From Pseudomonadota bacterium (GTDB lineage Bacteria; Pseudomonadota; Alphaproteobacteria; Sphingomonadales; Sphingomonadaceae): 64,000 nucleotides of DNA. The translations under genes and the position numbers were made by a program. This document shows, piece after piece, positions 1 to 10,199 of the stretch (its first letter is position 1; each line of letters opens with the position of its first letter). The notes beneath the pieces were generated by a model, which did no database searches, was not told the DNA's origin, and saw nothing but the letters and a program-made list of their open reading frames with translations. The stretch spans positions 62,001 to 126,000 of the forward strand of contig JAIUPN010000006.1 in assembly GCA_020160755.1 (NCBI GenBank). The letters are read 5' to 3'.

Positions 1-369
1 GCTCGCGGCGACGAGCGCCGACAGGCCGACCTTGTTGATCGTATATTCGACCTCGGACAGGCGATAGGCGGGATTGATCGTGACGAGGATCAGCCCGGCG
101 CGCGCCGCGGCGAACTGGGTCAGCGTCCATTCGACGCAATTGGGCGCCCAGATCCCGATGCGGTCGCCGGGATTGAGGCCAAGCGCGAGCAGCCCCGCGG
201 CGAAAGCGTCGGACCGTTCGAGCAGCTCGGCGAAATTCCAGCTTATGCCCTGCCCGACCGAGACGAGCGCGTCGCGCGTCCCCCAGCGCCCGGCGGCGAG
301 CGCGAGCGCGGCGCCGATCGTGTGCTCGATCAGCGGCGGTTCGCTGGCTCCATGAACATGGCTCGTCAT
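1..369 (-). CDS. AMP-dependent acyl-CoA synthetase, N-terminal part (continues beyond the left edge)
   Basis: The 123 visible codons read as the N-terminus of an ANL-superfamily acyl-CoA synthetase, with a substrate-side start ([21 protein letters not shown]) and the family pattern [18 protein letters not shown] followed by [20 protein letters not shown]. These enzymes activate a carboxylic acid to acyl-AMP and then acyl-CoA in the cytoplasm. The ATP-binding P-loop and the A8 motif lie outside the window, so the substrate cannot be assigned. The start codon overlaps the stop of the upstream tannase-family gene (ATGA), making it the last visible member of a tightly coupled operon of esterases. 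By context it could activate the acid released by those esterases, either a hydroxycinnamate or a (hydroxy) fatty acid. The wording of the N-terminus looks more like fatty-acyl-CoA ligases, but this is a weak judgement. Confidence 0.85.
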   Translation of the reverse strand, partial: MTSHVHGASEPPLIEHTIGAALALAAGRWGTRDALVSVGQGISWNFAELLERSDAFAAGLLALGLNPGDRIGIWAPNCVEWTLTQFAAARAGLILVTINPAYRLSEVEYTINKVGLSALVAAS

Positions 370-1964
370 TTTCCGGGTGCCTCGCAGGTAAAGCTCGCCG
401 CATCGTCGGTCGAACCCTTATTGTCCCATTTCGCGACCTTGGGAAATGCACAGAGCGGCCGCGTCCGCCCGGCTTTGGCGGGCAAGCCGATATAGGCGAA
501 CAGGTCGTTGTCGAACTTGGTCGCAATGATGCGTTCGGGCGCGGGTCCGCCCTGCCGCCAGCCGTCGAGCGCCGCCAGCGGATCGAAATTGTTCGGCCCC
601 GGTCCCGCCAGGCAATGCGACATGCCGGGCACCATGAACAGGCGCACCGAGGTCGATGCGGCCCTCGGATTCGCGGCAACGAGGCGCTCATAATAATCGA
701 CGGTGTTTTGCGCCGGGATGCCCGCGTCGTTCCAGCCATGATAAAGGATCAGCTTGCCGCCGCGCTTGTAAAAGGCGCCGAGGTTCGTGCTGTCGGCATC
801 GAGATCGCCGCCGACGCGCACCTTCGCCAGCGCATAGTCGCGCTCGAGGTTGAAGTCGGAGAGCTGCCAGTCGGGGTTGGCGTGGACGAAATAGCGGAAG
901 AAAGAGGTGCCGAACTTCACATGCTGCGAGGTCTTGCCGGTCAGCCACTGCGACCAGGTGCCCGCCTCGGCCTCGGCGCCGGGTGCGAAGCCGGGGTAGA
1001 AGCTCTTGCCGTCGGCGGTCTTCGGACCTTCGTAGAACAGCTTTGCGGTCGCAACCTCGCCGGGAGTCAGGCAGTCGGCGCCCTCGCCGCCCTTGCACGC
1101 CAGTCTGGCGGGATCGAAATGGCACGCGCGCGGATCGTCGATTACGCCATCCTTCACACCGTCGAGGGCGTCGCACTGGCCGAGCGATGCGGCCTGAAGC
1201 AATTTCAGTTTCGCCATCGACAGGTCGCCGCCGGGCTTGTTCGCCGCGACGGCATTGTTGGTGAAGGCGCTCGCCATACGCGTCCACGGCATCGCAGGCG
1301 CGCCCGCGATGATCGCGTCATAATCGGCCGGATAACGCTGCGCGAGGGTCAGCGCCTGCCGTCCGCCATCCGAACAGCCATGGAAATAGCTCGCGGCGAG
1401 CGGGTTTTCGTAAAAGGCGGCGATCACCTGCTTGGCCGTCTCGGCGCCGACATGATTGGCGCGCCAGCCATAGTCGCGGATCTTTTCAGGCGCGTTCAGC
1501 GCCCAGCTCGCGTCGACATCGGCTTCGCTGACATGCCCCATGTCGGTGCCGACCGCAGCATAACCCTTTTGCACCGCGCCGCGCATCAGCAGCGACGGCA
1601 GCAGCATGTTCGCGCCGAAGCCGCCATTGCCCGCGCCGAGCAGCTTGCCGTTCCAGCCGGCGCGTTCGGGCAGCCAGACCTCGACCTTGATCGACGATCC
1701 CGGCACGGGCGATAGCGTCGCCTGCACGCGGCAGAAAGCGGCGGGTGCGGGAAGACCGGGCTTGCCTGCTTCGAGATTGACCATCGCCCCGCCCGAAAGC
1801 GAGGTTGCGGCGGCGATTTTGCCGCCCTTCAGCGCCATGCCGGTCAAGGCTTCGCAGCTCCCGACCTTTTGTACGGCGGGTGTGGGCGCGGGCGCCGGCT
1901 CATTCGCGGTGCACCCCGCGAGCAGTGATCCGCCGGCGAGCAGGAGGAGTGAGGCGCCTCTCAT
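366..1964 (-). CDS. tannase/feruloyl esterase family lipoprotein
   Basis: This 532-aa protein begins with a lipoprotein signal peptide (lipobox LAGC, Cys18), so it is probably anchored in the envelope facing the periplasm or outside. It belongs to the tannase/feruloyl esterase family: the nucleophile motif GCSDGG is at residues 196-201 (Cys197, Ser198), a probable acid lies in YHGWNDAG, and a late SHC supplies the histidine followed by cysteine. This is the CS-D-HC arrangement, in which a disulfide joins the residues next to the catalytic Ser and His. Family members cleave aromatic acyl esters such as gallate or ferulate, and some cleave MHET-like esters. The ATG overlaps the stop of the upstream alpha/beta hydrolase (ATGA), and its own stop overlaps the acyl-CoA synthetase start. 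The exact acyl group cannot be read from sequence. Confidence 0.88.
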   Translation of the reverse strand: MRGASLLLLAGGSLLAGCTANEPAPAPTPAVQKVGSCEALTGMALKGGKIAAATSLSGGAMVNLEAGKPGLPAPAAFCRVQATLSPVPGSSIKVEVWLPERAGWNGKLLGAGNGGFGANMLLPSLLMRGAVQKGYAAVGTDMGHVSEADVDASWALNAPEKIRDYGWRANHVGAETAKQVIAAFYENPLAASYFHGCSDGGRQALTLAQRYPADYDAIIAGAPAMPWTRMASAFTNNAVAANKPGGDLSMAKLKLLQAASLGQCDALDGVKDGVIDDPRACHFDPARLACKGGEGADCLTPGEVATAKLFYEGPKTADGKSFYPGFAPGAEAEAGTWSQWLTGKTSQHVKFGTSFFRYFVHANPDWQLSDFNLERDYALAKVRVGGDLDADSTNLGAFYKRGGKLILYHGWNDAGIPAQNTVDYYERLVAANPRAASTSVRLFMVPGMSHCLAGPGPNNFDPLAALDGWRQGGPAPERIIATKFDNDLFAYIGLPAKAGRTRPLCAFPKVAKWDNKGSTDDAASFTCEAPGK

Positions 1965-2827
1965 TTACCGACCAGTCCCTGACCGCGCATCCACTGGGCC
2001 ATCGCGTCGGTCCATGCGTCGCTCGGTTTGCCGCTCTTCTTCATACCGAAACCATGACCTCCACTTTCATAGGTAACGATCGTGCTGCTCACCCCGGCGC
2101 TTTTCCATGCCGCAGCAAGGCGGACGCTGTCGGCATACGCCAGCTTGTCGTCCTTCGCCGCCGCGACGAACAGCGGCGGTGCCTTCTTCGGCACCGCGAT
2201 CGTGTCGGGCAAAAGGCCCGGATAGATGGCGATCGCGAAATCGGGGCGGCTCGCGGGCTTGTTCGCCGCGAGCGTCCAAACCGTCACCGCGCCGCCAGCC
2301 GAAAAACCCATCAGCCCGACACGGTTCGCCTTGATGCCATAGCGGCCCGCATTCTTGCGAACCCACCTTACCGCATGCTCGCCATCGGCAGTCGCCAGCG
2401 GGCGCAGCGGTTCGACCGCGGTGCGCAAGGAAGGAAGATTGGCGAGATAGCGCATCATCTGGAGCGGAAAATCGGCGCCGGTTTCGAGCAGCCGATATTT
2501 GAGCACGAAGGCGGTGACGCCCTGACTGTTCAGCCATTTGGCGACCGCCTCGCCCTCATTGTCGATCGACAGCATGTGAAAGCCGCCGCCAGGCGCGACG
2601 ATCACCGCGGTGCCGTTGGGCTTGTCGGCGACATAAGGCGTCAGCGTCGCGTCGGACACGTTGCGCACGATCGTCCCGAACGGCCCGGTTTCGCGCACCT
2701 CCTTCGAGGTCGCAGGCACGGGATCGGACGACAGGCGGATCGCCTCCCACGCACAGGCGGGGATTGCGACAATGGCGAGCGCACCGGCGACGATGGCGGA
2801 GAGGCGCATGGTCATGGCTTTCATCAT
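1961..2827 (-). CDS. exported alpha/beta hydrolase (acetyl-xylan esterase/BD-FAE type)
   Basis: A 288-aa alpha/beta hydrolase of the COG0657 esterase/lipase type. A hydrophobic signal peptide (residues about 7-26, ending PACAW) points to export. The oxyanion region APGGGFH is at 78-84, the nucleophile elbow GFSAGG puts Ser at 176, an acid candidate is in AAAKDD (about 226-227), and the His is in SGGHGF (258). Similar small exported esterases remove acetyl or feruloyl groups from plant polysaccharides and glycosides. The start overlaps the stop of the carboxylesterase gene (ATGA) and the stop overlaps the tannase-family start, so it should be translated with both. An alternative start at Met6 would give a slightly shorter signal peptide. 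Substrate unknown; deacetylation of a rhamnose-bearing glycan is the contextual guess. Confidence 0.85.
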   Translation of the reverse strand: MMKAMTMRLSAIVAGALAIVAIPACAWEAIRLSSDPVPATSKEVRETGPFGTIVRNVSDATLTPYVADKPNGTAVIVAPGGGFHMLSIDNEGEAVAKWLNSQGVTAFVLKYRLLETGADFPLQMMRYLANLPSLRTAVEPLRPLATADGEHAVRWVRKNAGRYGIKANRVGLMGFSAGGAVTVWTLAANKPASRPDFAIAIYPGLLPDTIAVPKKAPPLFVAAAKDDKLAYADSVRLAAAWKSAGVSSTIVTYESGGHGFGMKKSGKPSDAWTDAMAQWMRGQGLVGK

Positions 2828-4287
2828 TTTTCGTTCCGTGCGGCGGCGATGGCAGAGAGCGCCGGTGTGGTTGCAGGCGCCATCGCGGTTGCGGCAATGC
2901 CCATCGACAAGAGCTGCGGCACAGCCGGATCGAGCCGCGACCAGACGGGTAAGCCGCTGCCATTCGGATCGCCGGTCTTCGCGAAATTGGTCCAGTAATC
3001 GACGAGTTGCCTCGCCGCAGCGCGATCGGCGGCGGTGGCATCGGCCGGCAGGTTACCGAACTGGAAGGCGACGTCCGACGCATGGACCGCGCCGAGATCG
3101 GGCTTGCGCTGCCCCTCGGCGACATAGCCGAAGCGATAGAGGAAGGTCGGCGCCCCGGCACGCGCCTGCGACAGCCCGAACGCCAGCGCAGGTTCGGCGA
3201 AGATCGCATCGCCGCCAAGCCGCCGATTGGCCTCGTCTTCGCTGGCATAGGCCGCCTTCACACCCGCGGCGGCAGAGCCCAGCGCCTTTTCGACGGGGCC
3301 GTTGACCATCGCGCGGAACGGCGCGGGGATGAAGCCGAGTTCGTCGTCGTTGCTGCCGATGATATAGGGAATGCGCGCCTGCTTGCCCTCGGCGAAGATC
3401 GTGTCGGCATTCGCGGGAACGATCGTCCCGTCGGTCATCGGTCCCGAATAGCGATCGTCTTCCTTGTTCATCAGCGCGAGACCGCCCAGTATCTTGTCGG
3501 CGGGAAGCGCGCGCAAGGCTGCCGCATCGGCGGCACCCGCACGCGCGGCGAACGCCTGTCCCTTTGCCTGCGCATCAGCCAGCGTCGGCCAGTCGTCGCG
3601 GCCGCCGCCCGAGGCGACGATGGCGCGGGCGAACAGTCCCTTCGCGGCGGGCGACGCCATCAGCCGCGACACCGACTCCCCGCCCGCGCTTTCGCCAAAG
3701 ATCGTGACCTTCGCCGGATCGCCGCCGAAGGATGCGATGTTACGCTGGACCCATTTGAGCGCCGCGATCTGGTCCATCAGCCCCCAGTTGCCGTCCTTGC
3801 CCAGCGCCGGGTGCGCAAAGAAGCCGAAGCGACCGAGGCGGTAGTTGAAGCTGACGACCACGACATCGCGCCGCGCGAGCGCTGCACCGTCGGTTTCGGG
3901 CAAGGTGCCCGATCCGCCGACAAAGCCGCCGCCGTGAATCCACACCATGACGGGCAGTTTCGCGCCCTTGGCGGGCTTCGGCGCCCAGACGTTGAGCGTC
4001 AGGCAATCCTCGCTCATCGGCCGCGATCCAGGCTGGATGCCGGGCAGCGGGTTTTGCATGCAGTCGGGGCCATAAGTCGTAGCATCGCGCGGCGCGTTCC
4101 ATGGCGAAACGGGCGCCGGGGTGCTCCAGCGCAGCGCGCCGATGGGCGGCGCGGCATAGGGGATGCCCTTGAACGATGCGACGCCTTCGGCCATCGCGCC
4201 CGAGACTGCGCCGCTGTCGACCGTCACCTGCTGCGCCGCGACCGGCGACGCCAAAAGTGCAGCGGAAACCAATATGCCGCGGATCAT
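2824..4287 (-). CDS. exported carboxylesterase type B
   Basis: This 487-aa protein has a clear signal peptide (cleavage near SPVAAQQ, residue 19) and the standard features of the carboxylesterase B/acetylcholinesterase family. These are the HGGGF oxyanion loop at 118-122, SEDCLTLNVW at 92-101, the nucleophile in GESAGG (Ser200), an acid in SNDDELGF and a His in VHASDVAFQFG. Such enzymes hydrolyse carboxylic esters of broad type in the periplasm or outside the cell. It is the first of three mechanistically different esterases in a row and overlaps both neighbours by ATGA junctions (rhamnosidase upstream, alpha/beta hydrolase downstream). This suggests that its substrate carries a rhamnosyl group. 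No specific acyl group can be deduced. Confidence 0.9.
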   Translation of the reverse strand: MIRGILVSAALLASPVAAQQVTVDSGAVSGAMAEGVASFKGIPYAAPPIGALRWSTPAPVSPWNAPRDATTYGPDCMQNPLPGIQPGSRPMSEDCLTLNVWAPKPAKGAKLPVMVWIHGGGFVGGSGTLPETDGAALARRDVVVVSFNYRLGRFGFFAHPALGKDGNWGLMDQIAALKWVQRNIASFGGDPAKVTIFGESAGGESVSRLMASPAAKGLFARAIVASGGGRDDWPTLADAQAKGQAFAARAGAADAAALRALPADKILGGLALMNKEDDRYSGPMTDGTIVPANADTIFAEGKQARIPYIIGSNDDELGFIPAPFRAMVNGPVEKALGSAAAGVKAAYASEDEANRRLGGDAIFAEPALAFGLSQARAGAPTFLYRFGYVAEGQRKPDLGAVHASDVAFQFGNLPADATAADRAAARQLVDYWTNFAKTGDPNGSGLPVWSRLDPAVPQLLSMGIAATAMAPATTPALSAIAAARNEK

Positions 4288-7200
4288 TGCTTGCCTCCGG
4301 TGGTGAAGATGAAACGGCCGGGGCCGGTGCGATAGACGGAATAGCCCTTGTCTTCGCGGATCGAGCTGGCGCCTGCAGCCGGGGTCACGGCGCCGAAACG
4401 CGTCGGCACCCAGATTTCGCCTGTCGTGTTCGGCGGCACTTCTGCGGTCAGCGTCAGCCTGCCCGCGTCGACCTTCCAGCCCGAGAAGGCCCGGCCGTGA
4501 ACCGTCTCCATCGCGGCCTCGGCGCTCGCAAGACCATCGGGGATCGCTGGCTTGACCTGCACAACCTTATACCCCGGCGCGCCCGGGCGAAGTCCGGCGA
4601 GCCGCTGACGCATCCAGTCGGAAATCGATGCGAAGTAGTGATGGTCGCGCGAACGGCTGTTCAGGCTCCACGTCTCGAACATCGTCTTGTGGCCGTTGGC
4701 GATCCACCAACCCCAACTGGGCTCGTCGGTACGCGTCGCGACGCGATAGGCGAGATCGGCGTAGCCATAATCGCTCAATATTTCGAGCAGGTAGCGCGCA
4801 CCATAGACGCCGGTGCGCAGCCCTTGTTCCTCGACATCGTTTGCGATGGCCCTCGCGACATCCTTCTCGCGGCCTTCCGGCACCATGCCGAACACCAGCG
4901 GCAGGATATTCTGTACCTGCATCGGCCGACCGACCGCGCCCTTGCTGTCGATGGTGCGATACCAGCCCATGGCGCCGTTCCAGTAGCGTGCATTATAGGC
5001 CGCGCGGATATCCTCGGCGAGCTTGGCATAGCGCGCCGCATCATCGGGCTTGCCGACGATCGCGGATGATTTGGCAAGCAGGTCAGCCTGATGGAAGAAA
5101 TAGGCCGTCGTCACCGCGTCGATCCCGCCGCCGCGCGCATTGCTGTAATCCATCCCGCCCGCCGACGCCCATTCGGACAGCCCCGCCGAACGCTGGTAAT
5201 CGGGCGCCTTGATGAAGGTCGCGGTATAATCGACCAGCCGCCGCTGCATATCGTGATTGTCGGCAAGGATGCGCGTGTCGCCGGTGGTCGTGTACAATTC
5301 CCACGGCAGGATCATCGCCGCCGCATCCCACGGCGTCGTCGGCCCCCAGATCACATTCCAGCCCGGCGTATTTTCATAACCGTAGAAGGGCGTCGTCGGC
5401 GCGATTTCGGGCAGCTCGCCCTTGTCCGACTGGCCGTCGCGGAAATCAGCGAGCCACTTGGTCCAGACGCGCGCGATGTCGAGGCTGCGCGCCGCGGCAC
5501 CCGCCGACGCCTGTGCATCGCCCGTCCAGCCGTTCTTTTCATAGGTCGGCGTATCGGTCTGGAAACCGTGGAGATTGTTGAGGATCGACGCGATCGCGGC
5601 AAAATCGATCTGGTTCAGCAGCGGATCGGCGCTAGTGAAGCTGCCGGTCCGTGCGACCGCCGAATGGACGATGCGCGCGGTCAGTGCGCCCGCGGGCGGC
5701 GTGCCGGGGAAACCATCGATCTGCACATAGCGGAATCCGCGATAACCGAAGCGCGGTTCCCATTGCTCGGTGCCCTTCCCCGCGAGCGTATAGCGGTCGG
5801 TCTGGAGCTGCGCATCGATCAAGCCGGCGGCAGGCACCACCTTGCCGTCGTCGGCGACGCGCTCGCTCGCGACCATCGACACGGTGACCCCGCGCGGGCC
5901 GCTGACCTTGAGCACCGGCCAGCCCGCAACGATGCGGCCGAAATCATAGACGTGGACGCCCGGCGCGACCTCCTTCACCGTGATCGGCGCGATATCTTCG
6001 ACGGGCTCGATCGCTTCCGAATTGGCCGCCACAAGCTGTCCCGCCGGCCCCGTTACCACGGGAACCGCCGACCACTTGCGGTCGCGGAAACCCGCACGAT
6101 CCCAGCCCGCCGGCACCAGCCGCGCGTCGAAACGCTCGCCGCGATGCACCGAGTCATTCAGCGTCGGTCCGGACAACGTGCGCCAGCTTCCATCGGTCGC
6201 GACCGTTTCGCGCGTGCCATCGGCGTAGGTGACTTCGAGCTGCGCTTTCAGCGCGGGTTCGGCGTGCCATGGCGCCGCGTGGAAATACCATTCGTTCGGA
6301 TCGGTCAGCCCATACCATCCACGTCCGAGTTCGGCGCCGAGCACATTCTCGCCGCGGCGCAGCAGGCTCGTGACGTCCATGACATAACCGAGCACGCGCT
6401 TGTCATAGGCGGTGAACCCGGCACCGAGCGACGAACCGACGATGGTCCCGTTGACCGACAGGCGCGGCATACCGGCGCCCGCATAATAAAGGCGCGCACT
6501 GGCCACCGGCCTGGCGAGCCGGAAGGCGCGGCGAACGAGCGGCGCGGGCGCCTCGATCGGCAGCACGAGATCGACCCCCGGAACACCGCTCGCCACGATC
6601 AGTCCGTCCTTCGCCACGCTGCCGCCGGTGAACGGGTTGTCGCCGCCCGCAAAATCGAACGCGACGGCAGGGCTCTGCGTGCCCGATACGCTGACCTTGT
6701 GCACAATCGCGGCCGCGGACTCCTTGCCCGCGAAGCCGATCGTGCCATGCGCGTGCGCGTCATTGTCGATCGTCGCAACGACCACGCCGTCGATGCGCGT
6801 GACGATCCGGCCGCCCTTCGCTTCGATCGAGAGCTTGATGCGTCGCCTTTTCAGCGATGTGGGCAATTTGACCTGCCCCAGCCGCTCCATCTTGATCGCT
6901 GAACTGGTGCCGCCCGGATAGCGGCGGACGGTCTGGATCAGCTCGGGCCCGTTCTTGTCGTCGGCGAGCGTCCAGACATAGGCGTCACCATAGGTCTTGC
7001 CGTTGGGGAGCGCGCGGAACAAAATGTCGACGCTCTTGCCGGTCAGCGTCAGGTCGGCGTCGAGCGTGAGGTCTCCCCAGTCATGGTCGCGCCGTGCGGG
7101 CCCCGAAATCCATTTCGCCTGCCAGTCCGACGCGCCAAGCAGCCCCATTTCCCAGGATGCGGGCGCGCTCCAGCCGGTGGCATTGCCGCCTTCGTCCCAC

Positions 7201-7541
7201 ACCTGTACCTGCCACCAATAGCGCTGGCGCGACGCGAGCGCCGGCCCCGCATAGGCGATCTGGACATTGTCGGCCGAGGCGACCTTGCCGCTGTCCCAGA
7301 GCGGCGCGCGTTCGAGGTCAGCCTCCGACGTTGCGACGCGGATACGGTATGCGCTTTGCCGTGCCACCGGCGATCGCCAGGCAAGACGCGGCATCGCCGT
7401 GTCGAGCCCCAGCGGCGCTACGGCATATTCGGTCCGCAGCTCCGCCGGGGCCGCATCCGCGGCCCGTACAGGCGAGGTTGCCATGCCGACGGCGGCGAGC
7501 GCACCCCAGAACAGGCCTCGCAAGCTTCCGATCAGCGGCAA
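4284..7541 (-). CDS. alpha-L-rhamnosidase (GH78), exported
   Basis: A 1085-aa glycoside hydrolase with an N-terminal signal peptide (about residues 1-28). After an N-terminal beta-domain (about 35-135) there is an additional beta-rich segment (about 150-300), then the jelly-roll region and the (alpha/alpha)6 catalytic domain. The GH78 signature lies at 661-676: PTYEKNGWTGD with acidic residues D663, E668 and D675 in the positions of the family's catalytic site. A later segment, EPSWGWWIANGHKTMFETW, matches the loop carrying the second catalytic Glu. GH78 enzymes release terminal L-rhamnose from glycosides. The start is TTG at 7541, supported by a GGGAGG ribosome site five bases upstream; no ATG fits. 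It lies 13 bases after the TonB receptor gene and overlaps the carboxylesterase start (ATGA). Confidence 0.93.
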   Translation of the reverse strand: MPLIGSLRGLFWGALAAVGMATSPVRAADAAPAELRTEYAVAPLGLDTAMPRLAWRSPVARQSAYRIRVATSEADLERAPLWDSGKVASADNVQIAYAGPALASRQRYWWQVQVWDEGGNATGWSAPASWEMGLLGASDWQAKWISGPARRDHDWGDLTLDADLTLTGKSVDILFRALPNGKTYGDAYVWTLADDKNGPELIQTVRRYPGGTSSAIKMERLGQVKLPTSLKRRRIKLSIEAKGGRIVTRIDGVVVATIDNDAHAHGTIGFAGKESAAAIVHKVSVSGTQSPAVAFDFAGGDNPFTGGSVAKDGLIVASGVPGVDLVLPIEAPAPLVRRAFRLARPVASARLYYAGAGMPRLSVNGTIVGSSLGAGFTAYDKRVLGYVMDVTSLLRRGENVLGAELGRGWYGLTDPNEWYFHAAPWHAEPALKAQLEVTYADGTRETVATDGSWRTLSGPTLNDSVHRGERFDARLVPAGWDRAGFRDRKWSAVPVVTGPAGQLVAANSEAIEPVEDIAPITVKEVAPGVHVYDFGRIVAGWPVLKVSGPRGVTVSMVASERVADDGKVVPAAGLIDAQLQTDRYTLAGKGTEQWEPRFGYRGFRYVQIDGFPGTPPAGALTARIVHSAVARTGSFTSADPLLNQIDFAAIASILNNLHGFQTDTPTYEKNGWTGDAQASAGAAARSLDIARVWTKWLADFRDGQSDKGELPEIAPTTPFYGYENTPGWNVIWGPTTPWDAAAMILPWELYTTTGDTRILADNHDMQRRLVDYTATFIKAPDYQRSAGLSEWASAGGMDYSNARGGGIDAVTTAYFFHQADLLAKSSAIVGKPDDAARYAKLAEDIRAAYNARYWNGAMGWYRTIDSKGAVGRPMQVQNILPLVFGMVPEGREKDVARAIANDVEEQGLRTGVYGARYLLEILSDYGYADLAYRVATRTDEPSWGWWIANGHKTMFETWSLNSRSRDHHYFASISDWMRQRLAGLRPGAPGYKVVQVKPAIPDGLASAEAAMETVHGRAFSGWKVDAGRLTLTAEVPPNTTGEIWVPTRFGAVTPAAGASSIREDKGYSVYRTGPGRFIFTTGGKQ

Positions 7542-7553
7542 CCCAACCTCCCG

Positions 7554-10199
7554 TCAGAATTTGGTGCGAATACCGAAAGATACCAAGCGGCCAAGCGTGC
7601 TGCCATTGGTATATCCCGATGCACTATTCAGATAGGGCGGATCCTGGTCAAAGACATTGTCGACGTTCAAGGTCAGCAGCGTATTCGCGAGCATGTCGCC
7701 GAGATCATAGCTGAAGAAGAGATCGACGGTGTCGAACGCCGAGATGCGCGTCTGCGGCGGCAGCCCGATGATCGGATAACCGCTGCGATGGTTGAGCGTC
7801 GCACGCGCGGTGAAGTCGCCGACCGTCGCGCCGAGTCCCGCAGTGAACAGGAAGCGGCCCGTCCCGTTCTTCAGATCGTCGTTGACCGGACCGCCTTGCA
7901 CCACCTGCGTCTCGCGGTTGAGAAGGTAGCTGCCCGTGAAGTTCGCGCTCACCGAACCGAAGCCGGTCGGGCGATTATAGGCGAGATTGAAGTCGATCCC
8001 GTCGACCTTCACCGCGCCGAGGTTCGCGCGCTGCGCGAGGAACAGCACATAGGGCGAGCTGATCGCGAACAGTGTCGCGAGGTTCGGCACGCCATCGACA
8101 CGGAGGTTCCCTGCCGCCGCCTGCGCCTGCGCGAGCGTCGGGTTGAGGATGTAGAAATCCGAATAAGCCGGCGTCGTGAACAAGAGCGGCGAGGTGAAGG
8201 GCGGGACCGCGATCGCATCCTTGAACTTCACGTTGAAATAGGTCGCGCTGGCGACGAAGCCTTCGAGCGCCGCGGGCTTGAGGTCGAAGCCGAGCGACCA
8301 GGTATCGGCCTTTTCCGGCTTCAGATTGGCATTGCCACCGGCGATCGCGATCGTCGGGCGCAGCGCGTCGAACGGCGAGCTGTTCGGCGCGCGGAACGGG
8401 CTGAATGGCAGAACCTGCACGCGCGCATCGACCGAATTGCCGAGGTCGGCAAGGCTTGGCGCGTGGAACGACGTGCCGTAATTGCCGCGGATCGTCAGCG
8501 CCTCGAACGGACGCCAGGTCACGCCGATCTTGGGGTTGGTCGTGCTGCCGACATCGCTGTAGTCGTCGTAGCGGACCGAACCCGACAGCTCGAGGCTGTA
8601 GAAACCGGGCGTGCGGTTGTCGGCACCGAAGATCGGGATCAGCAATTCACCGAACAAGGATTTGACGTTACGCGCGGTATAAGCGTTCGAACCAGTGACC
8701 GCAGCTTCGGGACCGCTGCCAGTGAACGAGCGGATATTCTCGTAATGATATTCGCCGCCGACCGCGAGGCGGATGTCACCGCCGGGCAGGTTGGTGAGGG
8801 GGCCGTCGAGCACGAAGCGCCCTTCGGCGAGTTCCTGCGTCGCCTCGCCATAGTTGACGAAATCGTCGATCGCCGCGAGCACCGCGGGCGATGTTGCTGA
8901 CAGATTATAGGGGTTGAGCGCGATTGCGGTCGAGGTGCCCGCGAGCGCGATCGTCGCGAGGGTCGAATTGAACGACCGTTCGGTCGATTCATTCTCGCTG
9001 CGGCCGAAATTGGCCATGGTGCGCAGCTGCCAGCCACCGCCAAGTTCGAAGTCGAAGCTGGGGGTGATGCCATAGGAGGTGAAGCGCGACGGGCTGTCGT
9101 TGCTCGGTCCAAAGACATCGTCGAACGCGAAGGAAACCGTGTGCGCCAGCTCGGCACCGATCGGGCGGAAGAAGGGATTCGCGGCGGTGATCGTTCCGCT
9201 CGCGCTGCTCTGCGCGCTGCGATGCAGCGTATCGCGTTTCGACCAATAGGCCGACAGCTTGAACGCGACCGAATCGCTGAGGTCCTGCGTCAGGCCCGCG
9301 AAGACGCTGTGGCGTTCCTCGCGCGGATAGATGGCCGCATAGTCGGTCTGGTCACAGCGATTGACCCCCGGCGTCCGGCCCGGAAGCGCATAGGTCGTCG
9401 TCCCTACGGTAATGTTGGCGAGCGCACATGCGGTGCTACGGAAATCGCCGCCGCCGCGGTCGGTCTGGTTTGCCGTGGCATAGTCGCGGTCGAGCCCGAT
9501 CAGGTCGTCGTGCCAGGCGTAGGAATAGGACACGAAGGCCGAACCGGTCCCCCAGTCCTTGCCCGCGATGACACTGGCGTCGATCGTCTGGTAATTTTTG
9601 GCGAAGCCATAGCGCGCGTTCACGCCGATGCCGTCGTAACGATCGCGCGTGATGAAGTTGATCACGCCGCCGATCGCGTCGGAGCCATAGATCGACGACC
9701 CGCCGTCGGGGATGACGTCGACGCGCTTGATGACGTCGGGCGGGATGACCGAGGGGTCGAAGCTCGTCTGCAAAATGCCGGCGCCGACCATCCGGTGGCC
9801 GTCGACGAGCACGAGCGTGGTCGAACCGCCGCTCGCGCCGAGATTACGGATATTGGGGCGCACGATCGGATTGCCGAAATTGCCGAGCCCCGCGGGGATC
9901 GTCCCGAAATTGCCGACCTGCGGGATCGAGGCGAGCAGGTCGTTCGCCGACGCCGCGCCCGAGGCGACAACATCGGCCTCGCTGACCGCGACAACATTGG
10001 TACCGACCGGCGCGACACCGCGCAGCAAGGTACCCGTGACGACAATGTCCGCATCATTCGGCGCCTCGGAATCGGCCTCTTGCGCATATGCGCCGCTCGC
10101 GCCAAGCAGCGCGCCCGCGCATGCCAGCACCGAAATGCCGCGTCGCCACGCGCCGCGCCGCGCAACCATATCCAGCCCTGCAGTCGTCATCGCCTTCAT
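7554..10199 (-). CDS. TonB-dependent receptor of the rhamnose locus
   Basis: An outer-membrane TonB-dependent receptor of 881 aa. I choose the ATG at 10199 because a GGGAGG ribosome site precedes it and it opens a good signal peptide ending in GAYAQ; a longer reading frame upstream lacks these. A TonB-box-like DIVVTGT follows the signal peptide, then a plug domain (VSEADVVASGAASANDLLASIP, VLVDGHRM, SSIYGSDAIGGVINFIT) and a long barrel ending in an aromatic C-terminus (GIRTKF). It sits between the regulator gene and the rhamnosidase, so it probably imports a rhamnose-containing oligosaccharide or glycoside. A promoter and operator-like repeats precede it (10309-10359), so it may start its own transcript. 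Confidence 0.93.
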   Translation of the reverse strand: MKAMTTAGLDMVARRGAWRRGISVLACAGALLGASGAYAQEADSEAPNDADIVVTGTLLRGVAPVGTNVVAVSEADVVASGAASANDLLASIPQVGNFGTIPAGLGNFGNPIVRPNIRNLGASGGSTTLVLVDGHRMVGAGILQTSFDPSVIPPDVIKRVDVIPDGGSSIYGSDAIGGVINFITRDRYDGIGVNARYGFAKNYQTIDASVIAGKDWGTGSAFVSYSYAWHDDLIGLDRDYATANQTDRGGGDFRSTACALANITVGTTTYALPGRTPGVNRCDQTDYAAIYPREERHSVFAGLTQDLSDSVAFKLSAYWSKRDTLHRSAQSSASGTITAANPFFRPIGAELAHTVSFAFDDVFGPSNDSPSRFTSYGITPSFDFELGGGWQLRTMANFGRSENESTERSFNSTLATIALAGTSTAIALNPYNLSATSPAVLAAIDDFVNYGEATQELAEGRFVLDGPLTNLPGGDIRLAVGGEYHYENIRSFTGSGPEAAVTGSNAYTARNVKSLFGELLIPIFGADNRTPGFYSLELSGSVRYDDYSDVGSTTNPKIGVTWRPFEALTIRGNYGTSFHAPSLADLGNSVDARVQVLPFSPFRAPNSSPFDALRPTIAIAGGNANLKPEKADTWSLGFDLKPAALEGFVASATYFNVKFKDAIAVPPFTSPLLFTTPAYSDFYILNPTLAQAQAAAGNLRVDGVPNLATLFAISSPYVLFLAQRANLGAVKVDGIDFNLAYNRPTGFGSVSANFTGSYLLNRETQVVQGGPVNDDLKNGTGRFLFTAGLGATVGDFTARATLNHRSGYPIIGLPPQTRISAFDTVDLFFSYDLGDMLANTLLTLNVDNVFDQDPPYLNSASGYTNGSTLGRLVSFGIRTKF

